Positions 11,940 through 24,676 of a stretch of DNA of 52,007 bases are shown one piece after another. Under the pieces are notes generated by a model. That model saw nothing but the letters and a program-made list of their open reading frames with translations, had not been told where the DNA came from and did no database searches. The stretch lies in NCBI GenBank assembly GCA_900074885.1, contig FJUW01000055.1:1-52007 (forward strand). The letters run 5' to 3'. The position numbers and the translations under genes were made by a program. Within the stretch, counting starts at the first letter, position 1. Each line of letters opens with the position of its first letter. Source of the stretch: Rhynchosporium graminicola. Taxonomy: Eukaryota; Ascomycota; Leotiomycetes; Helotiales; Ploettnerulaceae.

Positions 11940-13300
11940 ATGAGTAGTAATTACGATAACGCTTAAATATATAGTTTATAATAGCAGAAGAATAGCCCCC
12001 TTAGTAGCTACTAGATGCCTTCGAGGTATAAAGATAATAAGTTATTAAGTTAGTAGTATAATAAGTAAGTTCAATAGCTACTTTAGCCGGTAGGATCGAA
12101 GATATAGAATAACGAAACGTATAGCTAGTACTACTAGTAATACTAACTCTAAACGATACGATATAGTTAATAACTCTAAAGCTAACTATAGCTATAAAGT
12201 AATATATACTAAGACTCGAAAAGTTCGATAGTATTAACTTAGCCTTATACTCCTAACTCGAGGGTATCTTATGAGCGAAGCTAGAGATCGATACTACTAC
12301 TATTAGTAATAAGAGAGAACGAATATAGTATGCGTTTAGCTATCTCTTAGGCGAGGCTATTGTAACGGGGTTAAGGTTAAGCTCTCACTAACTACGCCAT
12401 CTGGACCAAAAGATCACAATATACTGCGCAAGCAGTATACGCTTAACACCGTACATATACAATCGACTACCACGTGACTATTACAGCTATAGGCCGAATT
12501 TACTTATAGATAAGCTTTACTTAATAATAAAGGTAATTAATAATCGAAAGGCTATTTCAAAAGATAGCTACTGCTTTTCGCGACACTTATTATTAATAGA
12601 AAGCTATAAGCTAGCTAAATAAGATTAAGTAAGGAACTTGTCCTTTAAACGAATTCCTTAATAATTTCAATTAGCTACTCCTCGAAGCAGAAGAATAGGA
12701 TTAGTTAGATGTAATTAAGAAGAGTTACTTAAAAGCTACTATTACTATTATCTTAGTCCGCGGTACTATTAGTATAAAAGAAGAATAATTATACGAAGAA
12801 TATTATTTGTAATTATATATAATTAGCGACTAGTTAGCTAAAGTTAAGAAGCTATTAATTAGAGTAGACTATTAGAAGTAAATATAAGGGCAGTCTCCTG
12901 AGATAGACTAATAAGTAATAGACTCGACAGATTAGGAAGTAACTTCTATTATTACTATAGTTATAATAATAAAGAAGGGACTCTAATAAATAAGCTCTAT
13001 AGAGATTGAGAGACGGAAAGTAAAGTAGCTTTACTTCTATTATAGATAAGATAGATATATAGTTCGTAACTATTATATAAAACTTACTATAACTAAGAAG
13101 AAGAAAAGCTAAGTAATAGTAACTAAGAAGAAGATAAAGAAGTCGAAGCTAAAGGAAGTCGAGATAGAAGGATCGAGCTCTAAGATAGAGAGCTTAGGAA
13201 AAGAATAGTTTCTATCTTAAACTACTAATAGAAATAAAAGGAGATTGATTAGATAGTAATAATAGAAGCTTAAGATTAGTTTAAGGATATAATAAATAAA
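11940..13300 (+). pseudogene. gag: Ty3/gypsy gag remnant (E)
   Basis: This stretch has the position of gag and ends in a CCHC zinc knuckle at 13032-13073 with exact C-X2-C-X4-H-X4-C spacing. All three Cys and the His now read Tyr. A Lys/Glu/Ser-rich tail follows (about 13090-13200). The knuckle is in a different frame from the protease (codon starts at multiples of 3 versus 2 more), so Pol was probably made by a frameshift or from a separate ORF. A J solo LTR (12361-12485) interrupts the gene. The N-terminal half is too mutated for its start or fold to be recognised. Confidence 0.7.
12361..12485 (-). repeat. Solo LTR of family J (125 bp)
   Basis: It runs from tgtaacgggg to gactattaca and is flanked by gctat on both sides (12356-12360 and 12486-12490). 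It is oriented on the minus strand, judging from the J dimer where the purine tract precedes the other end. Unlike its surroundings it still contains many CA and TG dinucleotides and CACGTG at 12471-12476. It therefore either inserted after most RIP or is too short to be targeted. Confidence 0.88.
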
Positions 13301-16300
13301 GCTCTTTTCTTAATATCTATAATAATTAATAAAGAATATCACGCTAAGATTTTATTTGATACTAAGTGCTTTTTATATAGTATTATTAATTCTCACTCTA
13401 TTACTTATTACTACCTCTAGTATTTCCTTATTTCCCTTATTGAAATAAGTTCGTTCGAAGGAGAAAGAAGTTCTATTATAGAAGTAATAATTATAAAGAT
13501 AGATATTAATAAGTATAAGGAAGCTAAGGCTTTCTTCTATATAGTATTATACCTAGAAGACTATAACCTGATTTTAAGACTATTATAGTTATCACGGGGC
13601 GAGTGCAAAATATATAATATAAATAGTATCTTTAATTAATAGGAAGAATTAGCTAAAGAGCGGAGGAGAATTCTTCTTTAATAGAAAAGGAGAGGATATA
13701 GTATTATTACTACTACCGCCTTCATAGTAGTAGTTAGCGAGATACTAAGCGTCGAGTATTTATTATAAGTATAACTTATTATATTACTCTCCTTTTTAAA
13801 CTAATCCTCTTTTAAAAATCGTTCTATAGCTATTATCTCGAAGCAAAAGCCTACTTAGCTTTACTATATTCGATATCCTTATAGTACTTACGCGAACTAC
13901 TGCCTTTCCTTTCGTATTATCCTATTCTATAGAAGAGTTAGAGGATACTAATAATAATCGACTATATAAGGCTTAGTAGTAGGATTAGCTTATCTAATAC
14001 TTATTAGAGCTATATCTTATATATTTTCCTATATCTCTCTATTTATAATGTTTCTCGCGGGAAGCTAGTACTACTTTTATAGCTACTATATAACTAGTTT
14101 CCTAGTCTATTATATTATCCTTTTTATAAGTAATCCTACTACTCGAACTACTACTATTAATATTACTATTACTATTTATATATACCGGGCCGAATTAATT
14201 CTCTAAAGATAAGAGTAATCGTAAAAAATCTTTATAAGTTATCAGAAGAACTATCTACTTATCGACCTTTTATCTAGTATATTTACTTAAACTACTTACT
14301 AAAGTAGTTATTTTCATATTATCTAGCTAAGAGTCTACTCTAGCTTAGAAAAGCGCTCGTTCGAATTATAATAAATATACTATTACTATTATTATTCCTT
14401 ATTAGAACTTAATTAACTCTTATCTTACTTTCTTAACTTTATTTAGATTATTATAGATCTTACTAAAGTAATAGACTAGCTCGAGGGGGTCTTAGTTTCT
14501 ATTTATTTCTACTTTTTATATATAGGGAAATACTAACTCTTAAACCTTAAGAGAAAGGAAAATATAGATAAGAAAGGTCTAAGTCTCTCTATTACTAATT
14601 ATACTCTTATTAATCCTAAGCTTCGATTCTATTATTATTAACTATATATCTTACTCTTTCGATCGACTAAAGAACTTATTAGGAGAAGGAAGGACTTAAT
14701 ATATCTTTCTTACTATTACTACTAGTATTTCTAGTTATATTTAAAGATCCTCTACTTACTTTTAGAGAACTTCTATAATCGATAGTAGCTAGGCTTCGCG
14801 TTAAGTAGCTAACTTAGCTTATTAAGTATATTATAAATCTATTTAAAAAATTTAATTAGTTATAAGACTCTCGATATTAATCTGTTACTTTATTTTATAA
14901 GCTAATTCTAATATTATAAAGCGAGTATAAAGTATATAGTATAAATAGTATCTTTAATTAATAGGAAGAATTAGCTAAAGAGTAGAGGAGAATTCTTCCT
15001 TAAAAGAAAAGGAGAGGATATAGTATTATTATTACTACCGCCTTAGTAGTAATAGTCAGCGAGATACTAAGCGTCGAGTATCTATCCCGGGTGTAACCTG
15101 TTATAATAGTTTAAGAAGAATAATATATATATAATTACCCTAAAGTTATAATACTATATAATACTACTACTATAACCTTATATAACCGAGTATAAGAGCC
15201 GGACTGTAGGCTAGACTACTTCGTAGTATTAGTAATAGTATTTAATAAGCTTACTCGAGGATAATTATATAAGAAGATATAAGTATTTATTATAAGTATA
15301 GTAGATATCCAGAAGGCTCTTATACTAAAGATAAAGACTAACTTACGAACGAAACTCCCTAATTAGCTATATAAGTACCTCGACTTATATAATAATAAGA
15401 AGGTAGATATATTATTATTATTATAAGGTCCTAGGATCGATAATAAGATCGAACTCGAACTATATAATAATAAGGAACTTATAGTACCTTAGGGCCCCTT
15501 ATATAATATATCTTATAATAAACTCTTAGTACTATAGAAGACTTTTATAAAGCTTCTCGATCAAGAGTTCATTCGAGTTAGTAACTCGCATACTATTACC
15601 TTTATCTTATTTATAAAAAAACCAGAAGATAAGCTTTAATTCTATATTAACTATTATAAGTTAAATCGAATTACGAAGAAAGGTCGATACTTATTTCTAC
15701 TAATTAAAAAACTCTTCGAAATATTAGAAAAGCGAAATAGTTTACGAAACTAGATATTATTATTACTTTCTATAAGATATATATTATTATAAATAATAAA
15801 TAGAAAATAGCTTTTCGCATAAGATATAATTTATATAAGTAGCTAATAACTCCTTTTAAACTTGCGAATACCTTAAATACGTTTTAATAATACATTAAAT
15901 AAGCTTTACGCGACTACTTAGACGAATTCTATTCTACTTATATTAATAATATCCTAATCTATATAGATAGTAGTTACTACTACTATCGAAAGTAAGTAGC
16001 GAAAGTTATAATAAAATTACGTGAAGCTAGATTATAACTAGATATTTATAAGTACGAATTCGAAGTATAAATAACGAAATACCTTAGGTTCGTAAAAGAT
16101 ACGAAAGAGAGTATTTAAATTGACCCTAAGAAAGTATAAGCGATTCGAGAATAGGAACTTCTAACCTTAGTAAAAAGAGTACGAAGCTTCTTAGGATTTA
16201 CGAATTTCTACTAGATATTAATTAAGGATTACTTAACGATTATACTACTACTAATATAGCTTACTTATAAGGACTAGCTATAATAGTAAGATAAAGCTGC

Positions 16301-16961
16301 GAATAAAGCGTTTAAGAAGCTAAAAGATATATTTATTATTAGACTTATACTAGCGTAGTTTAATCCTAACTAAGAAATAATACTTAAAATAGACTCCTCT
16401 AGATAAGTAATAAGAGGGGTACTTATATAATTCAATAACTAAGAATACTTATAACTTTATATATTCTTCTTAAGAGAAACGCTCTAGCTAAATATAATTA
16501 CGAAATCTATAATAAGGAAATATTAGTAATTATATATTACTTTAAGAAGTAATAATACGAATTGAAAAGTATATAAGAATTCTATATTTATATTAATTAT
16601 AAGAACCTCGAGTATTTTATAATAGTATAATAGCTTATAGAGCAGTAAATATATTAATCGCTACTTCTCTTATAGTTTAATTATACGATTAGTTATATCC
16701 TTAGGAAAGAAAATAAGCGCGTAGATATACTCTTACGATATATATAAGATATACTTTATAATATAGAAAATGAATAACTTTAATACTAATTAGTTTAATT
16801 AATTAAGCTAAAGGTACTATAAGAATTACTACTACTATAAGGGATAGAAATAATAGCTCTAGTTATAATACCATAAGATCGAAGCTACTAAGAAGAAGAA
16901 GAAGAAGAAGAAGCCTTATAACTATAGAACGAACTTTTATAAGTTAAAGAACTCAAAGTAG
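13300..16961 (+). pseudogene. pol: Ty3/gypsy protease, RT and RNase H remnant (E), split by G'
   Basis: The retroviral-type protease starts near 13340 with its active-site Asp at 13358-13360 (DTKC, expected DTG). G' interrupts it at 13590-15105. Coding resumes at 15111, and the two sides join within a protease end. The reverse transcriptase runs about 15500-16150 with the catalytic box reading YINN at 15939-15950 (both Asp mutated or variant). RNase H follows to about 16740, with a YINYKNLEYF segment. A run of AGA repeats (16890-16913) lies before the F insertion at 16962. Stops are of RIP type. Confidence 0.87.
13590..15105 (-). mobile_element. Element G': non-autonomous LTR element, minus strand
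   Basis: 1516 bp with two 194-bp LTRs (13590-13783 and 14912-15105) and a TSD atagt at 13585-13589 and 15106-15110. It is the reverse complement of G (45994-47526). The internal ~1.13 kb is AT-rich and RIP-mutated, and I recognise no gag or pol domain. The LTR begins like that of E (TGTAACAGGTTACAC before RIP) and the internal region begins ttagaatt as E does, so it is probably mobilised by E-type proteins. Confidence 0.87.
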
Positions 16962-17229
16962 TATAACGATAGCTCACCTGAATATCATATAAGAAGAAGG
17001 ATAGATAATAGGGCCTAAGTTCACAGGTATCCCGGCACTACTAGTATCCGACCCGGTATAGTATCGGACTAGTACCGGCATATATATATAAAGTACTTTA
17101 TACTCTATCTCTCTTCTTCTTCCTTCCTTATCTTTTTATTTCTTTCGTAGTAAACTATATAAGATCGCTCTTAGCTTCCCTACTTGTTTATTCTTACTTA
17201 TATACCGCCTTAAGTCTTATATCGTTATA
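16962..17229 (+). repeat. 5' LTR of F (268 bp)
   Basis: It starts tataacgatag (from TGTAACG) and ends tcgttata. The last ~110 bp are closely similar to the end of the D LTR (ctatataagatcgctcttag onward). Confidence 0.9.
17081..17094 (+). promoter_or_regulatory. Possible TATA box in the F LTR
   Basis: tatatatataaagt precedes a CT-rich tract (ctctatctctcttcttcttc), a common fungal promoter arrangement. The D LTRs have a comparable run at the same relative place (50250-50260). RIP also creates TA runs, so this is tentative. Confidence 0.35.
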
Positions 17230-17290
17230 TTAAATAAAAAGATTAAGATAACCGGAGATAACTTATTATAATATCTTATTACTAAGTTAA

Positions 17291-20240
17291 TTATTCGATA
17301 ACTACTTATATATAGCTAAGATACTAGAGATCTCTCGGATAACTATGAATTAGGGTTTAATTTAGCTTATCGTAAATAGTATAATAGAGGAGATCTTCGC
17401 TAATACTCCTTTAATAACCCCCTTAGTATAAAGGAATTATAGATAGATTTTAAAGAAAGTATAATAAATACTCCGGAACTTTAACCTCTATATATTACCG
17501 CTGAAATAGCCCTGATATACTCTTTTTTAAGCTACTAGAATAGCTCCTAACTAATAAACTAGAGACCCCTCTAGTTCTAGGGGGACCTGACGCGACCTCC
17601 TCCGCTCTACCTCCGAACCTAATCTATTATACCTTTCCTTACTCTAAACGTCTCCTGCTCTAGAGAACGTTAATACCTTATTAAGGAAGTACTAACTAAA
17701 AGAGAATAGAAAATAAAAGCGAAATTCACTAGGAATATAATCGCTAAGTACTCCTATTACTATAAGTAACTCGAACCTGATCTATTCCCTCTTATAATAA
17801 TTAGCGGACTAAGAGGAGAAGAATAACTCTCTAGAAGATACTATAGATAGACTAATCTCCGCATAAGATAAGTTCCTTATAGGGGTCCCTCGCTTATCTT
17901 CGACTCTCCTACTAGAACTAATATTATAATCTCCGCGTATAGTAGAGTTTAATAAGCTAATAAACTCTATTCCGATACGTAGTACTAAAAGAGAGGATAC
18001 TATTCCTAATAAACTATCTCCCTCTCCCGGCGCCGAATCAGTAGAGTTATACCCTAGGAAGTCTTATCTTACTAAGAAGATCTTACTCCTAGATAATAGG
18101 TCAGACCTTACCTTCCTCTAATAGAGAGTATCGATACGAGACTAGCTAGCTATAAATACTAACTACTACCCTACGGACTTCTCCCGGCGCGTTCTCGTAT
18201 AAGGACTAGTTATTAGATTAGCTAAAAAGTATCTTATACCTTAGTACCTCGCTAATAAGTTTAAGACTAGCGAGGAAATAATCTCCTTACTAGAAGAGAA
18301 CTTCCTTACTAGTTTAGAAGAAGATAACTACTATAATACTTTCTATCGCTTAGAAATATAATAACCTAGCTATATACGCGAGACTTTCACTGAGTTTCGT
18401 AGTTAATTTCAAAGCGCTACTATCTAAAGTAAGATTAAAAAGAAAGAGTAGTTCTTCTATATATAAGATAAGATTATACTATTCTTACGCGCTTTAACTC
18501 TTATTATTAAACTAACGTGGAATAAGGACTACGCTTCTATAGTTAGATCCTTACTTTCTTTTAATACTAAGTATCGCTATAACTTAAAATATACTTATCC
18601 TAAGAAAGCTACTACCTAAGTATAATACTATAAGCTTACTATTACTACTGNTTATTCGATAACTACTTATATATAGCTAAGATACTAGAGATCTCTCGGA
18701 TAACTATGAATTAGGGTTTAATTTAGCTTATCGTAAATAGTATAATAGAGGAGATCTTCGCTAATACTCCTTTAATAACCCCCTTAGTATAAAGGAATTA
18801 TAGATAGATTTTAAAGAAAGTATAATAAATACTCCGGAACTTTAACCTCTATATATTACCGCTGAAATAGCCCTGATATACTCTTTTTTAAGCTACTAGA
18901 ATAGCTCCTAACTAATAAACTAGAGACCCCTCTAGTTCTAGGGGGACCTGACGCGACCTCCTCCGCTCTACCTCCGAACCTAATCTATTATACCTTTCCT
19001 TACTCTAAACGTCTCCTGCTCTAGAGAACGTTAATACCTTATTAAGGAAGTACTAACTAAAAGAGAATAGAAAATAAAAGCGAAATTCACTAGGAATATA
19101 ATCGCTAAGTACTCCTATTACTATAAGTAACTCGAACCTGATCTATTCCCTCTTATAATAATTAGCGGACTAAGAGGAGAAGAATAACTCTCTAGAAGAT
19201 ACTATAGATAGACTAATCTCAGCATAAGATAAGTTCCTTATAGGGGTCCCTCGCTTATCTTCGACTCTCCTACTAGAACTAATATTATAATCTCCGCGTA
19301 TAGTAGAGTTTAATAAGCTAATAAACTCTATTCCGATACGTAGTACTAAAAGAGAGGATACTATTCCTAATAAACTATCTCCCTCTCCCGGCGCCGAATC
19401 AGTAGAGTTATACCCTAGGAAGTCTTATCTTACTAAGAAGATCTTACTCCTAGATAATAGGTCAGACCTTACCTTCCTCTAATAGAGAGTATCGATACGA
19501 GACTAGCTAGCTATAAATACTAACTACTACCCTACGGACTTCTCCCGGCGCGTTCTCGTATAAGGACTAGTTATTAGATTAGCTAAAAAGTATCTTATAC
19601 CTTAGTACCTCGCTAATAAGTTTAAGACTAGCGAGGAAATAATCTCCTTACTAGAAGAGAACTTCCTTACTAGTTTAGAAGAAGATAACTACTATAATAC
19701 TTTCTATCGCTTAGAAATATAATAACCTAGCTATATACGCGAGACTTTCACTGAGTTTCGTAGTTAATTTCAAAGCGCTACTATCTAAAGTAAGATTAAA
19801 AAGAAAGAGTAGTTCTTCTATATATAAGATAAGATTATACTATTCTTACGCGCTTTAACTCTTATTATTAAACTAACGTGGAATAAGGACTACGCTTCTA
19901 TAGTTAGATCCTTACTTTCTTTTAATACTAAGTATCGCTATAACTTAAAATATACTTATCCTAAGAAAGCTACTACCTAAGTATAATACTATAAGCTTAC
20001 TATTACTACTGCGACTACTACTAGTTCTACTTCTTACTAGTCCTTAAGCTTAGCTTATTAATAAACTACTCCTATATTATATATACATACCTCTACCCCG
20101 GTATAGTCTAGTACTCCCTCCGCGCTAAAACGCTTTACTACCTCGACCGGAGAACCCTCTAGGTATTATAGTTATAGATAGCTTAGTTATATTAAACTAA
20201 ACTACTCTAACTTACCTAAGGTTTAATTAATCGACGAATT
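17291..20240 (+). pseudogene. gag: Ty3/gypsy gag remnant (F), partly duplicated
   Basis: The gag region precedes pol and ends with a CCHC zinc knuckle at 20164-20205. It has exact C-X2-C-X4-H-X4-C spacing, with every Cys and the His read as Tyr (context RYYSYR). Upstream the frame is readable around KLTWNKDYASIVRSLL (near 19870), typical of the capsid C-terminus of fungal gypsy elements. The block 17291-18650 is repeated at 18652-20011 with one mismatch, so the upstream gag appears twice. The knuckle frame differs from the protease frame by one position, suggesting frameshifting or two ORFs. The start is not visible. Confidence 0.75.
18652..20011 (+). repeat. Second copy of a 1360-bp block around an N
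   Basis: 18652-20011 repeats 17291-18650 with a single mismatch (c at 17860, a at 19221). A lone N at 18651 separates them. The mismatch is not a RIP-type change. Near-identity inside otherwise diverged repeats points to overlapping contig ends joined head to tail, not a biological duplication. Confidence 0.85.
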
Positions 20241-20441
20241 TCCGGAAGAGGATTAAGTAACTAAGGAAGTAGTAGAAGATATACCCTCCGAATCTGGACT
20301 AATACTAGAGGGAAATAATAAGGCCTAAGTAAAAACTCCTTCCTAGGTCTACGTAAGTATAATCTCTCTAATCTAGACCTTAACTCCCTAATAGGAAGTA
20401 AATAATTTATATAACCGATTATAGTTAATATAAATAAGCTA

Positions 20442-22967
20442 GGAGTTTCTATAAGTAGCTTAATTAATACCAGAGCGAATAATTATCTATTTATTAATCG
20501 CACTCTTACTAGATAACTATTAGAGGCCCTTAGTATTAAAATCGAGCTACTACCTTATTCTATTCTAATACGTAGGTTCTAATAGTCTATCAGAACCTAT
20601 ATTACCTATTTTATACGTTTATACCTTTCTATTAATAGTAAGCGTATTTATAACTACTTTTTTATTCTCCTCGATTTAGAATAATAAGATATAATTATTA
20701 GTATTAAATAGATATAACGATTTCAGGTTAAGCTAGATACGCTCTACTATAAGCTTCTATAGCTAGAACGCTATCTAGCTACTCTCTAATATAATAAGGA
20801 GATAATTATAACTCTACTATCTTATAAACCTAGTATTAATTAATCTTACTAAATCGACGCTAACGCGCGGGACTTAGCTATAAACTAGCTAGACTAATAG
20901 CGATTATACTAAATAGTAGTAATATAGTATATTAATATATTATCCTTATTATTTAACTTATTTCTACTTATCGCTAAAGAATCCGAACCCTTTCCTGCTC
21001 CGAATTTATCGAGAAAGGTACTTGCGCTAAAACTCTATTATAAGTACTCCTCTTAACCTCCGAGGATCTAGAAACCGGTTCTAATTTACTAAATTAGTAC
21101 TATAGCTTTTCACTTTAATATAAAATATAAAAGCTCCGAATTATTCTTTATTAGTATCTACGAGATAGATTACCTTATATAAGACTATCTAAATAGCGAT
21201 TCTCCTAAGGATCCTGATACTAAATAACTCGTAACCGAAAAGCTATTAGAATAGTATTATACTCTTAAGGAAGCCTTTTCTAAGCGGGATTCTAATATTC
21301 TTCCGCTATATCGCTTATATGATTATAAAATTATTCTAGAAGAACTTTTACTTAATATATATTCCCTCTTATATTAGTAATCTATAAACGAACTATAAGT
21401 AACTAAGGAGTACTTTATAGAGAACTTAGATAAGGGATTTATCGAATCTAGCTAAAGTCCCTTTATATTACTTATACTATTTATTAAGAAAGCTAATAAA
21501 GGATTACGCTTCTATATCGACTATTATAAGCTTAATACGATCACTCGAAAGGATTCCTACTTAATACCTAAGATTAATAAGCTCTTAACTTATATATCTA
21601 AAGTAATAATCTTTACTAAACTAGATATCCGAGTAGTATTTAACTATATCCGTATAGACCCCGAATCCGAGGAGTATATTACCTTCCGAACCCGCTTCGG
21701 ATCCTATAAATATAAAGTATTACTTTTTAGGCTCTATAATAGACTTAGTATATACTAGCGATATATAAATAATATACTACTAGACTACTTAGATAATTTC
21801 TATATAGCTTACCTAGATAATATTCTTATATACTCGGAAACGCTCTAGGAATATAAGGAATATATTAAATTAGTACTATAATACTTAATAAATACTAGAC
21901 TCTAAGTAGATATTAAGAAAAGCGAATTCCATATTACCTAGACTAAATATCTCGGATATATTATTACTACTAACGGAATCGAGTCAGATCCCGAGAAAGT
22001 AGTACTATTAGTAAACTAGAAGTACTTAGAAATAGTAATAGCTATAAAATCCTTCCTAGGATTCTATAAGTTCTACTATTAATTTATTCGGAATTTCGGC
22101 CTTATTACTAAACCTCTCTTAGTGCTCAGTCGGCTTATAGTATTATAGAATTTCACTAACGATTATAAGAAGTCCTTTAACGATTTATATTAATAGCTAC
22201 TATCGGTACAGAAACTATACTATTTCGACCCTGGATTATAGACTAAACTAGAAACTAATACTTCTGATAGTATAATAGCTAGAGTTATCTCCTAATTATA
22301 TAAAGATAACTAGTAATATCTAATTAGATTCTACTCCTATATTCTTAATAGATATGAACTAAACTAGGAGATCTACGATAAGGAGCTATACGCTATTATT
22401 AAGTCTTTCCGGAAATAGAGACCGGAACTTATATCTATAAAACGCTATACAAGCGTATATACGGACTATCGATCCTTAGAATACTTTATAACTACTAAGG
22501 TCCTAACTAGTAAGTAAGCTAGATAGATGGAATTCCTTTCCGAATTACTCTTTAAGGACCCGGACGACCTGTTATCAGGCTAGGAGTTATAAAACCTACC
22601 CCCGGAGGTTATCGCTACTTAAGAAGAGTAGTAGTTATAAGATATACTCGCTATATAGCTCCTAAGAGGTAATCTGAAGTATTAAGTTAGCTAGCTAGGC
22701 TACGACCCGGACCTAACTTAGTATAACGCTTCCGACCTAATAAGTACTCAATATAAGCTTAGAGACTTCCACGCTACTAACCTAAGTAAACCTAGACCTC
22801 CGCGTAAACTAGATTAATAGATTAAGGCCTAGGAAGACGGAATAGATAACTATAGTTACTTAGAGGATAATAAGCTATTATAGTTACTAGTATTAGAATT
22901 TATTACTAGGGATAATCCCCTGATTATACTCTATAATAATACTATATCTAAAACTCTACTTCTTTAA
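20442..22967 (+). pseudogene. pol: Ty3/gypsy pol remnant: protease, RT, RNase H, chromodomain, no integrase core (F)
   Basis: One frame runs from a protease (INTRANNYLFINRTL, about 20457-20520; expected DTGA-type) through a reverse transcriptase whose catalytic box is YLDN at 21810-21821. The N-terminal RNase H region follows (YTDYRSLEYFITTKVL, near 22460). Near 22537-22550 it passes directly into the end of an integrase and a chromodomain (QDILAIQLLRGNLKYQ, near 22640). The zinc-binding and DDE parts of the integrase, which A, E and B keep, are absent, and the join keeps the frame. F' retains the integrase C-terminus, so this is a deletion in this copy. The end lies near 22967, overlapping the antisense gene by about 20 bp. 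Confidence 0.87.
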
Positions 22968-24290
22968 TTACTTCTATTTTATTAGCTTTCTCTCCTAAGT
23001 TCTCTAGAGCTCTTAGTAATTCTAGAATATCTAGAACTAGAACTACTATATCTAACTCCTTACTTAAATCTACTAATATAGCTTTAGTAGTAGACTGAGT
23101 ATAATAGCTAATCCTACGAGGTTTCTTCTTTAGAGAAGGTCCGAGAGTATCTAAATCTGACGCTATCTCTGAACTAGAAGGCAAATTCCTCTTTCCCCTA
23201 GTATTAGATATTATAGCTTTAAATATAGCTTTTTTCGTAAATTCCTATATAATACTATTTAACTCTTTCGTTTACTTTAACGCTATTTATACTATTAACT
23301 TAGATTTCGCCGAATCTACTATTAAAAGATCTAGATCTTATATCACGTTAGTATCGTATTAGTATCTAAGGATTTAAGATCTTAACTTATTACCTTAATA
23401 AACTCTAACTCCTTAAATACTTTCTCTATAGAACGCCTTAAAGCTTAAGTCTCTGCTAATTATATAATAATAATCTCTAATATAATAGTAGGAGTAGCAG
23501 ATTTCGTAAGATAATAGATCTGATCAATCGCCTTATAAGTAGCTATAATACCGCCCCGATTCAGCTCCGCGTCCTTAGCTTTACTACTAAGAAGTAACCC
23601 GGATAAAATAGCGTACTTTATATTAATATAATTAGGTAACTATAACGCGTTAGCATATATACTTACGTTTAGATTTAAGTAACTTATAGGCTCGTAACTA
23701 CTCTTTAATACTAAATAATACTTATAAAGCTTAGAGTTAAGCTTATTAAATAAGTATAAGAGTTCTAAAACAGGAGTATTATTATACTTTATCTTAAGGA
23801 AAGCGCGAATATACCGCAGGTAATATATACGATACGCTGCCGAAAGAGTACTAGCAGGAACTAGTAAAGGTATTATAGGAGTTAGTGTTATAGATCCGTG
23901 AAACCCCTATATTATACTTAAAGACTATCCCTAAAACTAAGATAAGAAACTTACTTATATTAAGAGAAGAGTTAATTAGGTCGATTGATATATAAGATTA
24001 TAGTAAACTACTATAGTAGTTAGTAATAATACTTACTCTAGGAGCCGTATCGTAATCTAGGGAGAATAAACTTATAAGTTAAAGTAATTATCGCGGTTAA
24101 AAAGGAAAGGCTCTAATATTAATAAACTCTTTCCTTTATATACCCTACGCCCTACTTAAACTCGACTCCTATTATAAATAGATAAAGTAAATACTACTTA
24201 CCGCCCGATTTAGAAGCTACGACTAATATAGTACTATTATAGCGACGTAACTAGTTAGAACCTAATAAAGAATTTACTACTACTAAAGAG
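22948..24290 (-). pseudogene. Antisense gene between pol and the 3' LTR (F), unknown function
   Basis: A minus-strand frame converges on pol. Its last 78 codons are uninterrupted (22948-23184) and end in KEVEF. Upstream it is broken only by TAA/TAG codons. A readable N-terminal segment at about 23890-23650 includes SAAYRIYYLRYIRAFLKIK. The same protein, in one frame, occurs in F' at 35646-36602, sharing the ends SDLDT...SLKKK and KVEF or EVEF. The C-terminal part has a Lys/Arg-rich patch (SLKKKPRRISYY) followed by Leu/Ile/Val-rich helical sequence. I do not recognise the family. The region 24290 to about 23900 may be its 5' untranslated part or a badly mutated N-terminus. Confidence 0.68.
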
Positions 24291-24367
24291 TAGCTAGCGC
24301 CTATTACGCGAATATCGACGAAAACAGTTATAATAAAGACTAATTCCAGTATAAACTATAACCTTCC

Positions 24368-24400
24368 GAGCTTAGGGTTAAGCTCTTCTTAGGGGGGGGG
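24368..24400 (+). other. Pre-LTR stem-loop and polypurine tract of F
   Basis: 24368-24385 forms gagctta / taagctc around gggt. The purine run aggggggggg at 24391-24400 and TAA precede the LTR at 24404. Confidence 0.75.
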
Positions 24401-24403
24401 TAA

Positions 24404-24671
24404 TATAACGATAGCTTACCTGAATATTATATGAGAAGAAGAATAGATAACAGGGCCCAAGTTCTTAGGTATCCTAGTACCACTAGTATCCGACCCGGTA
24501 TAGTATTAGACTAGTACCGGTATATATATATAAGGTGCCTTATACTCTATCTCTCTTCTTCTTCCTTTCTTATCTTTTTGTTTCCTTTATAGTAGACTAT
24601 ATAAGATCGCTCTTAGCCTCCCTACTCGTTTATTCTTGCTTATATACCGCCTTGAGTCTTATGTCGTTACA
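24404..24671 (+). repeat. 3' LTR of F (268 bp)
   Basis: Exactly the length of the 5' LTR. The outward end keeps atgtcgttaca, where the inward end of the 5' LTR reads atatcgttata. Confidence 0.92.
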
Positions 24672-24676
24672 AGTAG

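Larger units (their letters stand above)
16962..24671 (+). mobile_element. Element F: Ty3/gypsy with antisense gene, integrase core deleted
   Basis: 7710 bp as assembled, with two 268-bp LTRs (16962-17229 and 24404-24671) and a TSD agtag at 16957-16961 and 24672-24676, in E pol. Contents in order are gag, protease, RT, RNase H, chromodomain (no integrase core), a convergent minus-strand gene, stem-loop, purine tract and LTR. A 1360-bp block is present twice around a single N (18651) and is probably an assembly error. Without it the element would be about 6.35 kb. Confidence 0.92.
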
